A stretch of 64,000 nt of DNA from an uncultured Oscillibacter sp. (GTDB taxonomy: Bacteria; Bacillota; Clostridia; Oscillospirales; Oscillospiraceae). Shown here piece after piece: positions 43,369-51,474 of the stretch (position 1 is its first letter; every line of letters begins with the position of its first letter). Under the pieces are notes generated by a model. It had not been told where the DNA came from, did not search any database, and saw only the letters and a list, made by a program, of their open reading frames with translations. The stretch spans positions 204,413 to 268,412 of the forward strand of contig CAJUCO010000001.1 in the NCBI GenBank assembly GCA_910585245.1, in the 5' to 3' direction. A program made the position numbers and the translations under genes.

Positions 43369-43397
43369 AGTATACACGTTTCCACGCTGTCTGTCAA
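43369..43397 (-). promoter_or_regulatory. Sigma-A promoter of the M-S fusion/MazF-like unit
   Basis: Minus strand TTGACA (43392-43397), 17 bp, TATACT (43369-43374), lying exactly between two near-identical inverted repeats. Confidence 0.9.
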
Positions 43398-43409
43398 GTA
43401 GTTTTTAAA

Positions 43410-43426
43410 GAATAATTTTATTATTC
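43410..43426. promoter_or_regulatory. Operator-like inverted repeat O2
   Basis: GAATAAT-TTT-ATTATTC, differing from O1 by one spacer base; centre-to-centre distance 69 bp. It lies upstream of the -35 box. Two such sites around a promoter suggest repression by a symmetric dimer, possibly with looping. Confidence 0.75.
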
Positions 43427-43654
43427 GATGGTGGCTGCCCATTGCGCAACGCTTTCGGCTTCTCTTTTGTAATGCGCCTCTCTTCCCTATGTCTTTTCCC
43501 CAAGAGGCTGCCTGACCCATTCGCAAAACCTTCGCAAGAGACGGCATAGGCCGTCCGGATGGACTGAAACGGCGTATTGCAGGTCAGCCCCGGCTTGACG
43601 GTTAGAGGGAGCCTCTGGTAGTTTGTGTATTCTGCGGCTTCACCGGACAATGGA
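43427..43654. other. Intergenic region without recognised gene
   Basis: This is the rest of the 388-bp gap between the M-S fusion gene and the chemoreceptor gene. It contains no ORF with a ribosome site on either strand and no clear promoter. A few short dyads occur but no insertion-sequence ends. Confidence 0.5.
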
Positions 43655-43694
43655 AAAAGCGTGAACGCCCTGTTTACCAGGCGTTCACGCTTTT
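43655..43694 (-). terminator. Terminator of chemoreceptor gene
   Basis: Perfect 15-bp stem AAAAGCGTGAACGCC / GGCGTTCACGCTTTT with a 10-nt loop, 14 bp after the minus-strand stop codon. Confidence 0.92.
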
Positions 43695-43707
43695 AATCAC
43701 AAAACGG

Positions 43708-45735
43708 TCAGGCGATATGGAACCGGCTGAGCAAACGGTTCAACGTCCGGGCCTGCTCAGAGAGTTCCTTTGAGACCGCCGCGCTCTTCTCAGCCGTGGC
43801 GGTATTCGTCTGCACTACCGAGGAAATCTCCTTGATTCCATGCTCCACCAAAACAATCATCTCGGATTGCTGGACACTGGCGGCAGCGATTTCATCCATC
43901 AGCGCCTTAATGGACTGCACACATTCGCCGATATCCCGCACAGCAGAAACGGCGAGATGTGTGGACTCCGTCCCTGTTTTGACATCGTGGATAGAGCGGT
44001 TAATCAGCGTATTTGTATTCTGCACGGCTTCAGCAGACTTGGCGGCGAGATTTCGGACCTCATCCGCCACGACGGAGAAGCCCTTTCCGGCAGAGCCGGC
44101 CCGGGCGGCCTCTACGGAGGCATTTAGCGCCAGGATGTTCGTTTGGAAGGCGATATCTTCGATGGCCTTGATAACCGTGCCAATTTGAACCGAGGACTGG
44201 TCAATATTACGTGTGGCCATTTTCAATTGATCCATTTTGACATCGGCCTCGGCGGCACAGCTGGTCGCCTGGTCCACCAGTTCGCTGGCACTGCCGCAAC
44301 GCACGGTGCTGGTCTGAATTTTTGAAGTGATCTCGGTCACGTTTGACACCAGTCCGCCAATGGAGGCCGCCTGTTCCATCGTCCCTTGAGACAGGGCGTG
44401 AGCGCCGGAGGAAACCTGGTCCGCGCTTATATCCACTTGTCTCGCCACCTGGGAGATATCCCGGATCATGTCCGTCAGGTTGGCGTGAATGGAGTTCAAG
44501 CTCACAGAAAGGGCCTTGAAATCCCCAATGTAATAGCTCTCATTTTTGGCCACGTCCACCGTGAGGTCTCCGTTTGCAATCTCCCCCAGAATGCGCCCTA
44601 CATCGTCGATGGTTTTTTGTAGGCTGTTGCAGACCCGGTGAACCGTCTGGGCAATCATGCCAATCTCGTCCGACCGGCCGTAAAAGACGTCCAGCTCCCT
44701 GTCCGCCGAGAGATTTAGATCTCCCAAACGGTTGATGGCACGTTCCACCACCATTAACTCCCGGCCCTCCCGGCGCAAAATCAGAAGGGTGATCAAAATG
44801 ATCCCGGCGGCCATGACCGCGCACAGCGCGCCCACCACGATCCGCACCGTTGTCACGGCGCCATAAACCTTGGCGGCGTTCTCCCGGACCATGAAAATCC
44901 AGCCCCGGTCCTTTAAATACTTATAGACCACCAGCTGGTTGACCCCGTTTTCATCCTGATAGGAGTATGTACTGGCTTGAGTACTTCCGTCCGTCTTGAC
45001 CCGCCGGATAATTTCCTGGTATCCGGCATCGGAGGTCTCCGTGTTCAACAGGGCCGCGTCCTCGTGGTAGAGATAGACGCCGGTATCCGCGTTTAAAAAG
45101 GCATACTCGCTTTCCGGCAGGCCTTTGATGTCCAGATTTAAAAGCGCGTCCATCAGATGACTGGCATAGACTCCCGCGCCCACATAACCGGTGCAGCGCC
45201 GGCCCTCATAGATAGGGTAGTACATGGAGAGAATCATACTGCCGGTGCCGGGGGACTTCATAATCCCCAGATTCGTCAGCTCCTGCCGGGATAAAATCGT
45301 ATTGCGGAAAGTTTCCAAAGACTCCCCCGAGCGGGTGGTTATGCCAATGGCCCCCTGAGAGGTATGGGTCAGGACATAAGTATCTGGAGTGGCGATATAC
45401 AGCCCCTCGAAAATGCCCTTGATCGTGGCAAAGTCCTCGGTGTACTCCTGGGCCTTCCTCAACAACTCCGGGTCCTCCGGATTCATGAGAAGTTCCCGGA
45501 CCTCCCCGCCCAAGGCAAAGGCCGCCATATACTCCTCCGCTGAGGAAACATACTCATTAATAATAGACGCCCGGGATTCCACTGCGTCGGTCATTTGGTT
45601 CGTGATATCGCTTTTGACTACGGAGGCAACTTTGGAAGACACAATGAGCCACAACAGCAACATTCCCACCAGGGTAATGGCGCTCATAATCGCCCCAATG
45701 CGTACGGCAAGCTTTTTGTTTGCAAGGAACTTCAT
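43708..45735 (-). CDS. Methyl-accepting chemotaxis protein
   Basis: A 675-residue receptor: N-terminal membrane helix (about 10-30), a Cache-like extracellular sensor (about 35-280), a second helix (about 298-320), a HAMP-like linker and a long cytoplasmic coiled coil. The signalling tip is EDIAFQTNILALNASVEAARAG (about 510). The ATG at 45733-45735 follows GGGGGAGAG; in-frame codons further upstream have no ribosome site. It would signal to CheA/CheW; no other chemotaxis or flagellar genes are in the window. The ligand is unknown. Confidence 0.93.
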   Translation of the reverse strand: MKFLANKKLAVRIGAIMSAITLVGMLLLWLIVSSKVASVVKSDITNQMTDAVESRASIINEYVSSAEEYMAAFALGGEVRELLMNPEDPELLRKAQEYTEDFATIKGIFEGLYIATPDTYVLTHTSQGAIGITTRSGESLETFRNTILSRQELTNLGIMKSPGTGSMILSMYYPIYEGRRCTGYVGAGVYASHLMDALLNLDIKGLPESEYAFLNADTGVYLYHEDAALLNTETSDAGYQEIIRRVKTDGSTQASTYSYQDENGVNQLVVYKYLKDRGWIFMVRENAAKVYGAVTTVRIVVGALCAVMAAGIILITLLILRREGRELMVVERAINRLGDLNLSADRELDVFYGRSDEIGMIAQTVHRVCNSLQKTIDDVGRILGEIANGDLTVDVAKNESYYIGDFKALSVSLNSIHANLTDMIRDISQVARQVDISADQVSSGAHALSQGTMEQAASIGGLVSNVTEITSKIQTSTVRCGSASELVDQATSCAAEADVKMDQLKMATRNIDQSSVQIGTVIKAIEDIAFQTNILALNASVEAARAGSAGKGFSVVADEVRNLAAKSAEAVQNTNTLINRSIHDVKTGTESTHLAVSAVRDIGECVQSIKALMDEIAAASVQQSEMIVLVEHGIKEISSVVQTNTATAEKSAAVSKELSEQARTLNRLLSRFHIA

Positions 45736-45870
45736 AAACTCTCCCCCGAAGAAAACAGTTTCCAGAACCCAAGGGGTTCCTCCCGCCGGAAACCGCTTGG
45801 CTATAGAAACGCCGCGTCTACGGCCCAGGCATAGATACGGCATCCGGCTTGCCCGGAATCCGGCAGCCAT

Positions 45871-45899
45871 ATTATAGCACGCTCTTTTCCCCTTGTCGA
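45871..45899 (-). promoter_or_regulatory. Sigma-A-like promoter of chemoreceptor gene
   Basis: Minus strand TCGACA (45894-45899), 17 bp, TATAAT (45871-45876), giving a leader of about 130 nt. Confidence 0.75.
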
Positions 45900-45946
45900 G
45901 GTCCTACTTCCATAAAATCCAAGCTTACTTTTTTATTCTTCAACAA

Positions 45947-45975
45947 TTGCGCTTTTGGGAATTTCGTGGTACACT
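45947..45975 (+). promoter_or_regulatory. Sigma-A-like promoter of trpS
   Basis: TTGCGC (45947-45952), 17 bp, TACACT (45970-45975). The leader to trpS is only about 45 nt, so there is no room for a T-box. Confidence 0.75.
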
Positions 45976-46026
45976 AGTAAAATTGAACCAGGCCCCAGCT
46001 TCCGGGGCCGGATAGCGAGGTGCGTT

Positions 46027-47022
46027 ATGGAAAACACGAAAAAGCGAATTTTCAGCGGCATTCAACCCAGTGGGGAATTGACGCTGGGCTCTTATATGGG
46101 CGCCATCAAAAGCTGGGTGGAGCTTCAAGACGCGTACGAGTGCGTATACTGCATCGTGGATATGCACGCCATTACCGTCCGGCAGGTTCCCGCGGAGTTG
46201 CGGCGCCGGGCTCTGGAGCAGCTGGCGCAATACATCGCTTGCGGCCTGGACCCGGAAACGAACGTCATGTTCATTCAAAGCCATGTGCCCCAGCACGCGG
46301 AGCTCAGCTGGGTGCTGAGCTGCTACACCCAGTTTGGCGAACTCAGCCGCATGACTCAGTTCAAGCAAAAGTCCCAGCAGCACGCCGACAATATCACCGC
46401 CGGCCTTTTTACCTATCCGGTGCTCATGGCGGCGGACATCCTGCTCTATCAGACGGATCTGGTGCCTGTGGGAGCGGACCAGAAGCAACACGTGGAGATT
46501 TGCCGGGACATTGCCCAGCGGTTCAACGGCGTCTACAGCGACACGTTTACCCTTCCCCAGCCCTTCATCCCCAAGATGGGGGCTCGGATCATGAGTCTTG
46601 GAAATCCGGAGAACAAGATGAGCAAATCTGATCCCAGCGGCTGCGTTTACCTCCTGGAAAAGCCCGAGGACATTATGCGCAAGTTTAAAAAGGCCGTGAC
46701 GGACTCCGAATCCGCCGTTCACTTCGACCCGGCGGGAAAACCGGGCGTGTCCAACCTGATGCAAATTTACGCCTCCGCCACCGGAAAATCCATGGAGGAT
46801 ATCGAGGCGGAATTTGACGGGCAGGGCTACGGCGGTTTCAAAAACACCGTGGGCGAGGCTGTGGTGGAGCTTCTCCGCCCCTTCCGGGAGGAGGCGGAGC
46901 GTCTGCTGGCGGACAAAGCCTATCTGGAGGGCGTCTATCGCTCCGGCGCGGAGCGGGCCTCCCGCATCGCCGGACGCACCCTTTCAAAGGTGTACAAAAA
47001 AGTGGGCTTTTTGCCCCGATAA
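46027..47022 (+). CDS. trpS: Tryptophanyl-tRNA synthetase
   Basis: A 331-residue class I synthetase with FSGIQPSGELTLGSYMGA (the HIGH-like region at about 9-26), VGADQKQHVE (about 150) and the KMSKS motif in NKMSKSDP (about 197-204). The ATG at 46027 follows GAGGTG. It charges tRNA-Trp. Unlike tyrS in this window it has no T-box leader. Confidence 0.96.
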   Translation: MENTKKRIFSGIQPSGELTLGSYMGAIKSWVELQDAYECVYCIVDMHAITVRQVPAELRRRALEQLAQYIACGLDPETNVMFIQSHVPQHAELSWVLSCYTQFGELSRMTQFKQKSQQHADNITAGLFTYPVLMAADILLYQTDLVPVGADQKQHVEICRDIAQRFNGVYSDTFTLPQPFIPKMGARIMSLGNPENKMSKSDPSGCVYLLEKPEDIMRKFKKAVTDSESAVHFDPAGKPGVSNLMQIYASATGKSMEDIEAEFDGQGYGGFKNTVGEAVVELLRPFREEAERLLADKAYLEGVYRSGAERASRIAGRTLSKVYKKVGFLPR

Positions 47023-47146
47023 TTCCCTTTTCTCAAAAGCAAAGGGGCGCCGGCGCTTTCCCGCGCCCCTTCCGCTCATCCGGGCCAAAGCGGCGCGCGG
47101 ACTTTGCGTCGCCGGATTTGCCTATACAATTTAGAGGAGAGACACT

Positions 47147-48286
47147 ATGCCCTTAGACAACCAGCTGATCGCCTACGTGGCCCTCGCCCTGCTGGCGGCG
47201 TTGGTCATCAGCTTCCTTATGACCCCTGTGGTAAAAACCTTCGCATATAAAATAGGGGCGGTGGATGTGCCCAAGGATGCCCGCCGGATGCACAAGGTCC
47301 CCATTCCCCGCTTGGGGGGACTGGCCATTTTCATCGGTTTTATGGTCAGTGTCCTGATTCTGGGCGACGTCCGGGGAAACGGACAGATGCAAAGCATCCT
47401 CCTGGGCTCTGTCATCATTGTGGTCCTGGGGGTGGTGGACGACATCATGGCCTTGCCCGCCCTGCTGAAATTTGTCGTCCAGATCGCCGCGGCCCTGATT
47501 CCCGCCTTGAACGGCGTGGTCATCCAGGCGTTTTCCAACCCCAACATTTTCTCCGACAGCCTTTACTGGGTGCTGGGGCCCCTGTCCGTGCCCTTCACGG
47601 TTCTCTGGATTGTGGCTATCACCAACGCGGTGAACCTCATTGACGGACTGGACGGACTGGCCAACGGCGTCTCCGCCATCTCGGCCACGACGATGCTGGT
47701 CATCGCCCTGCTCGCCTCCGAGGCGGAGGTGGCCGTGGTCATGGCGGCGCTGGTGGGGGCCTGCGTGGGCTTCATGCCCTATAACCTCAACCCCGCCAAA
47801 ATGTTCATGGGGGACACCGGAGCCACGTTTCTGGGCTTTATCCTGGCCACCATGTCCATTCAAGGGCTCTTTAAGTTCTACGCGGTCATCTCTTTTGCCG
47901 TGCCCTTTTTGATCTTGGGGCTGCCTATTTTTGACACAACCTTTGCCTTCATCCGCCGCATCGCCCACGGGCAAAGCCCCATGCACGCTGACCGGGGACA
48001 CATTCATCACCGGCTCATTGATATGGGACTGAGCCAGAAGCAAGCGGTGGCGACACTGTACGTCATTTCCGCCATGCTGGGCCTCTCCGCCGTGGTGTTG
48101 ACCACCGGAGGCGAGCAAAAGGCCATGCTGTTTTTCGTGGCGCTTTGCGTTGTGGGCGCCGTCGCTGCCCGGGTGGTGTTCCCCAAGGAGATCCGGGAGG
48201 AACTTCAAGAGGAAATTGAAGAGCTGCGGGAACGGAGCCACCATGAGGCGGAGCAAGCGGAAAACTCCGGAGACAAGGAGCGTTGA
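47147..48286 (+). CDS. TagO/WecA-type undecaprenyl-phosphate sugar-1-phosphate transferase
   Basis: A 379-residue polytopic membrane protein of the MraY/WecA family, with about 10-11 helices. Motifs are PKDARRMHKVPIPRLGG at the N-terminus, VVDDIMALP (Asp pair), NAVNLIDGLDGLANG, GDTGATFLG and the HADRGHIHHRL loop typical of TagO/WecA rather than MraY. It likely transfers GlcNAc-1-P to undecaprenyl phosphate for a wall polymer. The C-terminus has a charged helical tail (about 345-379). It is directly followed by the epimerase gene, with no gap. Confidence 0.92.
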   Translation: MPLDNQLIAYVALALLAALVISFLMTPVVKTFAYKIGAVDVPKDARRMHKVPIPRLGGLAIFIGFMVSVLILGDVRGNGQMQSILLGSVIIVVLGVVDDIMALPALLKFVVQIAAALIPALNGVVIQAFSNPNIFSDSLYWVLGPLSVPFTVLWIVAITNAVNLIDGLDGLANGVSAISATTMLVIALLASEAEVAVVMAALVGACVGFMPYNLNPAKMFMGDTGATFLGFILATMSIQGLFKFYAVISFAVPFLILGLPIFDTTFAFIRRIAHGQSPMHADRGHIHHRLIDMGLSQKQAVATLYVISAMLGLSAVVLTTGGEQKAMLFFVALCVVGAVAARVVFPKEIREELQEEIEELRERSHHEAEQAENSGDKER

Positions 48287-49435
48287 ATGGAAAAACTGCG
48301 TATTATGAGCGTCTTTGGCACCCGTCCGGAGGCCATCAAAATGTGTCCTCTGGTGAAGGAGCTGTCCGCCCGCGACGGCATTGAGAGTTTGTGCTGCGTG
48401 ACTGCCCAGCACCGCCAGATGCTGGACAGCGTGCTGAAGGTTTTCGACGTCCACCCCGACTGGGACCTGGACATCATGACTCCCCGGCAAACTCTCTCCT
48501 CCATCACCAGCAAGTGCTTGCTTGGTATGGACGAGGCCATCGACGCTTTGAAGCCCGACATGATTCTGGTTCACGGAGACACCTCTACCACCTTCGCCGG
48601 GGCTCTTTCCGCCTTTTACCATCAGGTGGCAGTGGGACACGTGGAGGCGGGACTCCGGACCTATGACAAATACGCCCCCTTCCCGGAAGAGCTGAACCGG
48701 GTGCTGACCTCCTCCATCGCGGACCTGCACTTTTGTCCCACTGCGGGAAACCGGGAAAATCTCCTGCGGGAGGGCCGGGACGCCGGTGTCTTTGTCACCG
48801 GCAATACCGTCATCGACGCGCTGAAAACCACAGTGCGGGAGGATTACCACTTCTCCACGCAAGCGTTAAACCGCCTGCCCTATGGGGAGAAGAAAGTGAT
48901 CCTGGTCACCTGTCACCGGCGGGAAAACTACGGCGAGCCCATGAAGAACATCTTTCTGGCCCTCCGGCAAATCGCGGAGGAACACCGGGATGTGGAACTG
49001 GTCTACCCCGTTCACCTCAGCCCGGTGGTCCGGGAAGCGGTGGACCAATTCCTTCGTGGAGCCCCCCGGGTCCACCTGATTGACCCCCTCCCCGCTGATG
49101 AGATGCACAACCTCATGGCCCGGTGCTATCTGGTGTTGACGGACTCCGGAGGCCTTCAGGAAGAAGCCCCCGCCCTGGGCAAACCCGTGCTGGTTCTCCG
49201 CCGGGAGACGGAGCGGCCCGAGGCCGTGGCTGCCGGAACGGTGAAACTGGCCGGAGTTGTTCAAGACGACATCGTCACCATGGCCTCCCGACTCATTCAG
49301 GACCGGCAGGCCTATGAAAAAATGGCCCATGCCGTAAACCCTTACGGCGACGGAAACGCCTGCCGGCGCATTGCCGACGCCATCGAGTGGCGCTATGGCC
49401 TTCGAAAAGAGCCGCCCGCCGACTACCGGTCATAA
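48287..49435 (+). CDS. wecB: UDP-N-acetylglucosamine 2-epimerase (non-hydrolysing)
   Basis: A 382-residue GT-B-fold enzyme: VFGTRPEAIKMCPLV at the N-terminus, VHGDTSTTFAG (about 88-98), GHVEAGLRTYDKYAPFPEE (about 115), TCHRREN (about 205) and DSGGLQEEAP (about 285). It makes UDP-ManNAc for teichoic-acid linkage or other polymers. The ATG follows the previous stop codon without a gap, showing coupling to the TagO/WecA-type gene; the two steps belong to one glycopolymer pathway. Confidence 0.95.
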   Translation: MEKLRIMSVFGTRPEAIKMCPLVKELSARDGIESLCCVTAQHRQMLDSVLKVFDVHPDWDLDIMTPRQTLSSITSKCLLGMDEAIDALKPDMILVHGDTSTTFAGALSAFYHQVAVGHVEAGLRTYDKYAPFPEELNRVLTSSIADLHFCPTAGNRENLLREGRDAGVFVTGNTVIDALKTTVREDYHFSTQALNRLPYGEKKVILVTCHRRENYGEPMKNIFLALRQIAEEHRDVELVYPVHLSPVVREAVDQFLRGAPRVHLIDPLPADEMHNLMARCYLVLTDSGGLQEEAPALGKPVLVLRRETERPEAVAAGTVKLAGVVQDDIVTMASRLIQDRQAYEKMAHAVNPYGDGNACRRIADAIEWRYGLRKEPPADYRS

Positions 49436-49440
49436 CCGCC

Positions 49441-50223
49441 ATGGACAAGCGGAAACTGAATTGGATCACCTGGACCGTACTGGCCCTGGCTATGGTCATT
49501 GTCGCGCTGATACTGGGGGGCAATCTGAACCGCACCGCTCACATTACCCTTCCCCCCTCCGACCTTCCCAAGGACTCCGCCGCCGGGGACAGCGGCGCCT
49601 CCGACCTTTTAACCGTGGTGGAAATTGCGCCGGAGACCGTTCAATCCGCCATCTCCAGCCTCTCCAGGCCGGTAAATTACGGGAGAAACATGACCATTGA
49701 ATACCTCTGGGAAGGCGGAGGCGGGAAACATGAGCTTTACACTATCGTCCGGGGGGCATGGACCCGGGTAGACCGGGGATTGCCGGATGGAAACACCCGA
49801 ATCAGCGTCACCAACGGGCAGGAAACCTATATCTGGTACGGGTATGACAGCGACGCGGAAGTCACAATCCTGCCGGCCGGGGAGTTCTCCGCTGACATTG
49901 AGCAGTCCATTCCCACCTATGAGGACATTTTAAACCTGCCTGTAGAGGAGATTATTCTGGCAGACTACCGGCCTTTGGACGTTTTAACCTGCATCTATGT
50001 GGAAACGGCGGCAGACGAGGCGGGCTATTCCACCCGCTATTGGGTCAGCGTGGAAAACGGCTTGCTGGTTCAGGCGGAACGTCTGCTTGGAGAGGAGGTT
50101 GTCTATCGAATGACCTCCCTCTATGTGGACCAGACGGAATACGACGCCTCCCGGTTCACATTGCCTGACGGTACGGTGCTGCTGGAGGAAGACACGGCGG
50201 AACCTATGGAGCCCATTCATTGA
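49441..50223 (+). CDS. Membrane-anchored protein of unknown function
   Basis: A 260-residue protein with one N-terminal membrane helix (about 8-27, ITWTVLALAMVIVALILGG) and an extracellular domain with beta-rich sequence (NMTIEYLWEGGGGKHELYTIVRGAWTRVD; YWVSVENGLLVQAERL), resembling LolA/LppX-type folds. I do not recognise a family. It starts 5 bp after wecB, so it may be part of the same wall-polymer operon. Confidence 0.75.
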   Translation: MDKRKLNWITWTVLALAMVIVALILGGNLNRTAHITLPPSDLPKDSAAGDSGASDLLTVVEIAPETVQSAISSLSRPVNYGRNMTIEYLWEGGGGKHELYTIVRGAWTRVDRGLPDGNTRISVTNGQETYIWYGYDSDAEVTILPAGEFSADIEQSIPTYEDILNLPVEEIILADYRPLDVLTCIYVETAADEAGYSTRYWVSVENGLLVQAERLLGEEVVYRMTSLYVDQTEYDASRFTLPDGTVLLEEDTAEPMEPIH

Positions 50224-50224
50224 A

Positions 50225-50258
50225 ATAAAAAAGGACGGGAACTTCCCGCCCTTTTTTT
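50225..50258 (+). terminator. Terminator after the glycopolymer operon
   Basis: A compact GC hairpin around GGACGGGAA/TTCCCGCC, with A run before and seven T after, directly after the stop codon at 50223. It can act on both strands. Confidence 0.82.
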
Positions 50259-50261
50259 CGT

Positions 50262-50711
50262 TTACAGAATCAGCAGCAATCCTAAGGCCACCAGCAACTC
50301 CTCGTCCGCGTTTTCTCGAAAGAGGAAAAACAAAAGCGCCAGCAACAGTAAATCCCCTGTATCCACATGATCCAAGTGAAACTGGTCCAGCATTCGTTGG
50401 AGAAAACCAGTAAGGGCGTCCGTAGGGCGTCCACTGTGAGAGGAACGGCCGGGACCATTGGGATGCGAACCGCCTGGCGGCGGTCCTCCTGGCGGGGGAC
50501 CTCCCGGTGGCGGACCTCCCGGTGGGGGGCCTCCCGGTGGCGGATCTCCTGACGACGGACCTCCCGGCGGGGGGCCTCCTGGCGGAGGTACTCCTGGTGG
50601 GGGTCCTCCTGGCGGCGGACCTCCTGGCGGTGGGCCGCCCGGCGGGGAGCCGCTCTCCTCCGGGATGCGGCGATAGGAACCGTTATCGTTGCGAATATAG
50701 CGGTTATACAT
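50262..50711 (-). CDS. Pro/Gly pentapeptide-repeat protein with conserved-looking C-terminus
   Basis: A 149-residue protein: short N-terminus MYNRYIRNDNGSYRR, about twelve PPGGP-type pentapeptides (about 22-82), then an acidic, hydrophobic C-terminal region (TGFLQRMLDQFHLDHVDTGDLLLLALLFFLFRENADEE, ending LLLIL). The repeat is not a Gly-X-Y collagen triplet. Such tails followed by a low-complexity segment occur in clostridial small-protein operons of unknown, possibly sporulation, role. It overlaps the downstream-in-window gene order with two further small genes, all minus. Confidence 0.7.
   Translation of the reverse strand: MYNRYIRNDNGSYRRIPEESGSPPGGPPPGGPPPGGPPPGVPPPGGPPPGGPSSGDPPPGGPPPGGPPPGGPPPGGPPPGGSHPNGPGRSSHSGRPTDALTGFLQRMLDQFHLDHVDTGDLLLLALLFFLFRENADEELLVALGLLLIL
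50473..50652. repeat. Tandem 15-bp repeat, about 12 copies
   Basis: Units of the form CCTGGCGGNGGNCCT repeat every 15 bp with drift at third codon positions. They encode the Pro/Gly pentapeptides of the surrounding minus-strand gene. Copy number is likely variable between strains. Confidence 0.85.
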
Positions 50712-50714
50712 CCC

Positions 50715-51107
50715 TCAGCCCTCCCATCCCGACAGGAATTTCTTCCCCAGATGGAACAGCCGCGCCAGTTGTAAGGCCCGCTCCACCTTCTCCTGCCGGT
50801 CGCTTCGCAAGTAGGGCCGCAGAGCGTAAAGCAGGTTTCGGGCATTGGATTCCCGTTGGCCTCCCAACTCCTGAATCAAAGGCAGCAGCCGGGTCAAGAG
50901 CCCCGGGTCAAGACCTCCGGTCAGGGAGGAGAACAAATCCATGGCGGGCGGCCCCGGCGGTTGTGGAGCAGGCGCGGCCTGTTGCGAAGGCGGGGCGGAG
51001 GGTTGGGACTCCCCGCCTCCGCCCAGGGATTGAGCCAACTGCATAATCTGGCTCATGGCGTCCGGGTTGGACAGTATGCTGTTGAGCTTCTCATCAAATT
51101 CCGCCAT
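50715..51107 (-). CDS. Small hypothetical protein of three-gene cluster
   Basis: A 130-residue protein starting MAEFDEKLNSILSNPDAMSQIMQLAQSL, with a Pro/Gln-rich linker (about 36-60) and a helical C-terminal part (LLTRLLPLIQELGGQRESNARNLLYALRPYLRSDRQEKVERALQLARLFH). The N-terminus resembles that of the next gene's product. The ATG at 51105-51107 follows AAGGAGGG. No function is known to me. Confidence 0.72.
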   Translation of the reverse strand: MAEFDEKLNSILSNPDAMSQIMQLAQSLGGGGESQPSAPPSQQAAPAPQPPGPPAMDLFSSLTGGLDPGLLTRLLPLIQELGGQRESNARNLLYALRPYLRSDRQEKVERALQLARLFHLGKKFLSGWEG

Positions 51108-51134
51108 ACAGGCCAACCCTCCTTGCTGTCAGGC

Positions 51135-51395
51135 TTATTTTTGAACGGCCTTGTTTATCCGCTCCACCAGAGCCGCCCCCTCGGGGCTTTGCATGATCTG
51201 GTTCACCATTTGGGTCATGGCTCCGGTATCTCCCCTTGCGGCGGATTGAACCGCCTTTCGCAGCCCCGTGCCTCCATCGCCCTGGGTCAGCATCTGCATC
51301 AGCGTCTGGCCGTCTTGGGACTGCATCAGGGATTTCAGCATTGCCGGGTTCTTGCGGAGCTGTTCAGCCATCTGGGCCGACTTCTCATCCATCAT
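51135..51395 (-). CDS. Small hypothetical protein, first of three-gene cluster
   Basis: An 86-residue helical protein (MMDEKSAQMAEQLRKNPAMLKSLMQSQDGQTLMQMLTQ) rich in Met and Gln, with no signal peptide. The repeated pattern of NP-MLKSLMQSQDG and SPEGAALVERI suggests an internal duplication. The ribosome site is AAAGGAGG. With the two following genes it makes a compact operon. Confidence 0.72.
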   Translation of the reverse strand: MMDEKSAQMAEQLRKNPAMLKSLMQSQDGQTLMQMLTQGDGGTGLRKAVQSAARGDTGAMTQMVNQIMQSPEGAALVERINKAVQK

Positions 51396-51447
51396 TCTTT
51401 TGCCTCCTTTGCGGTCTTAGGCCAGTATATGAGGCCAGGGGCAAAAA

Positions 51448-51474
51448 AGTGCCTGTGCAAAAGGCACAGGCACT
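51448..51474 (-). terminator. Terminator of nth
   Basis: AGTGCCTGTGC-AAAAG-GCACAGGCACT perfect 11-bp stem overlapping the nth stop codon; the minus strand continues with six T. Confidence 0.9.

Noticed and set aside
43405..43650. 81-codon minus-strand ORF upstream of the M-S fusion unit
   Set aside because: No ribosome site, and its 3' end runs into the O2 palindrome next to the promoter.
45976..46026. T-box or other leader in front of trpS
   Set aside because: The leader is only about 45 nt and lacks the T-box sequence.
47153..48862. 569-codon open frame opposite the TagO/WecA-type and wecB genes
   Set aside because: His/Gly-rich composition and no recognisable domain; the plus strand holds two well-conserved enzymes.
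50473..50652. CRISPR-like array
   Set aside because: Repeats are 15 bp, contiguous without spacers and in frame with a protein; it is a coding tandem repeat.
50262..50711. Collagen-like protein
   Set aside because: The repeat is a pentapeptide (PPGGP), not Gly-X-Y triplets.
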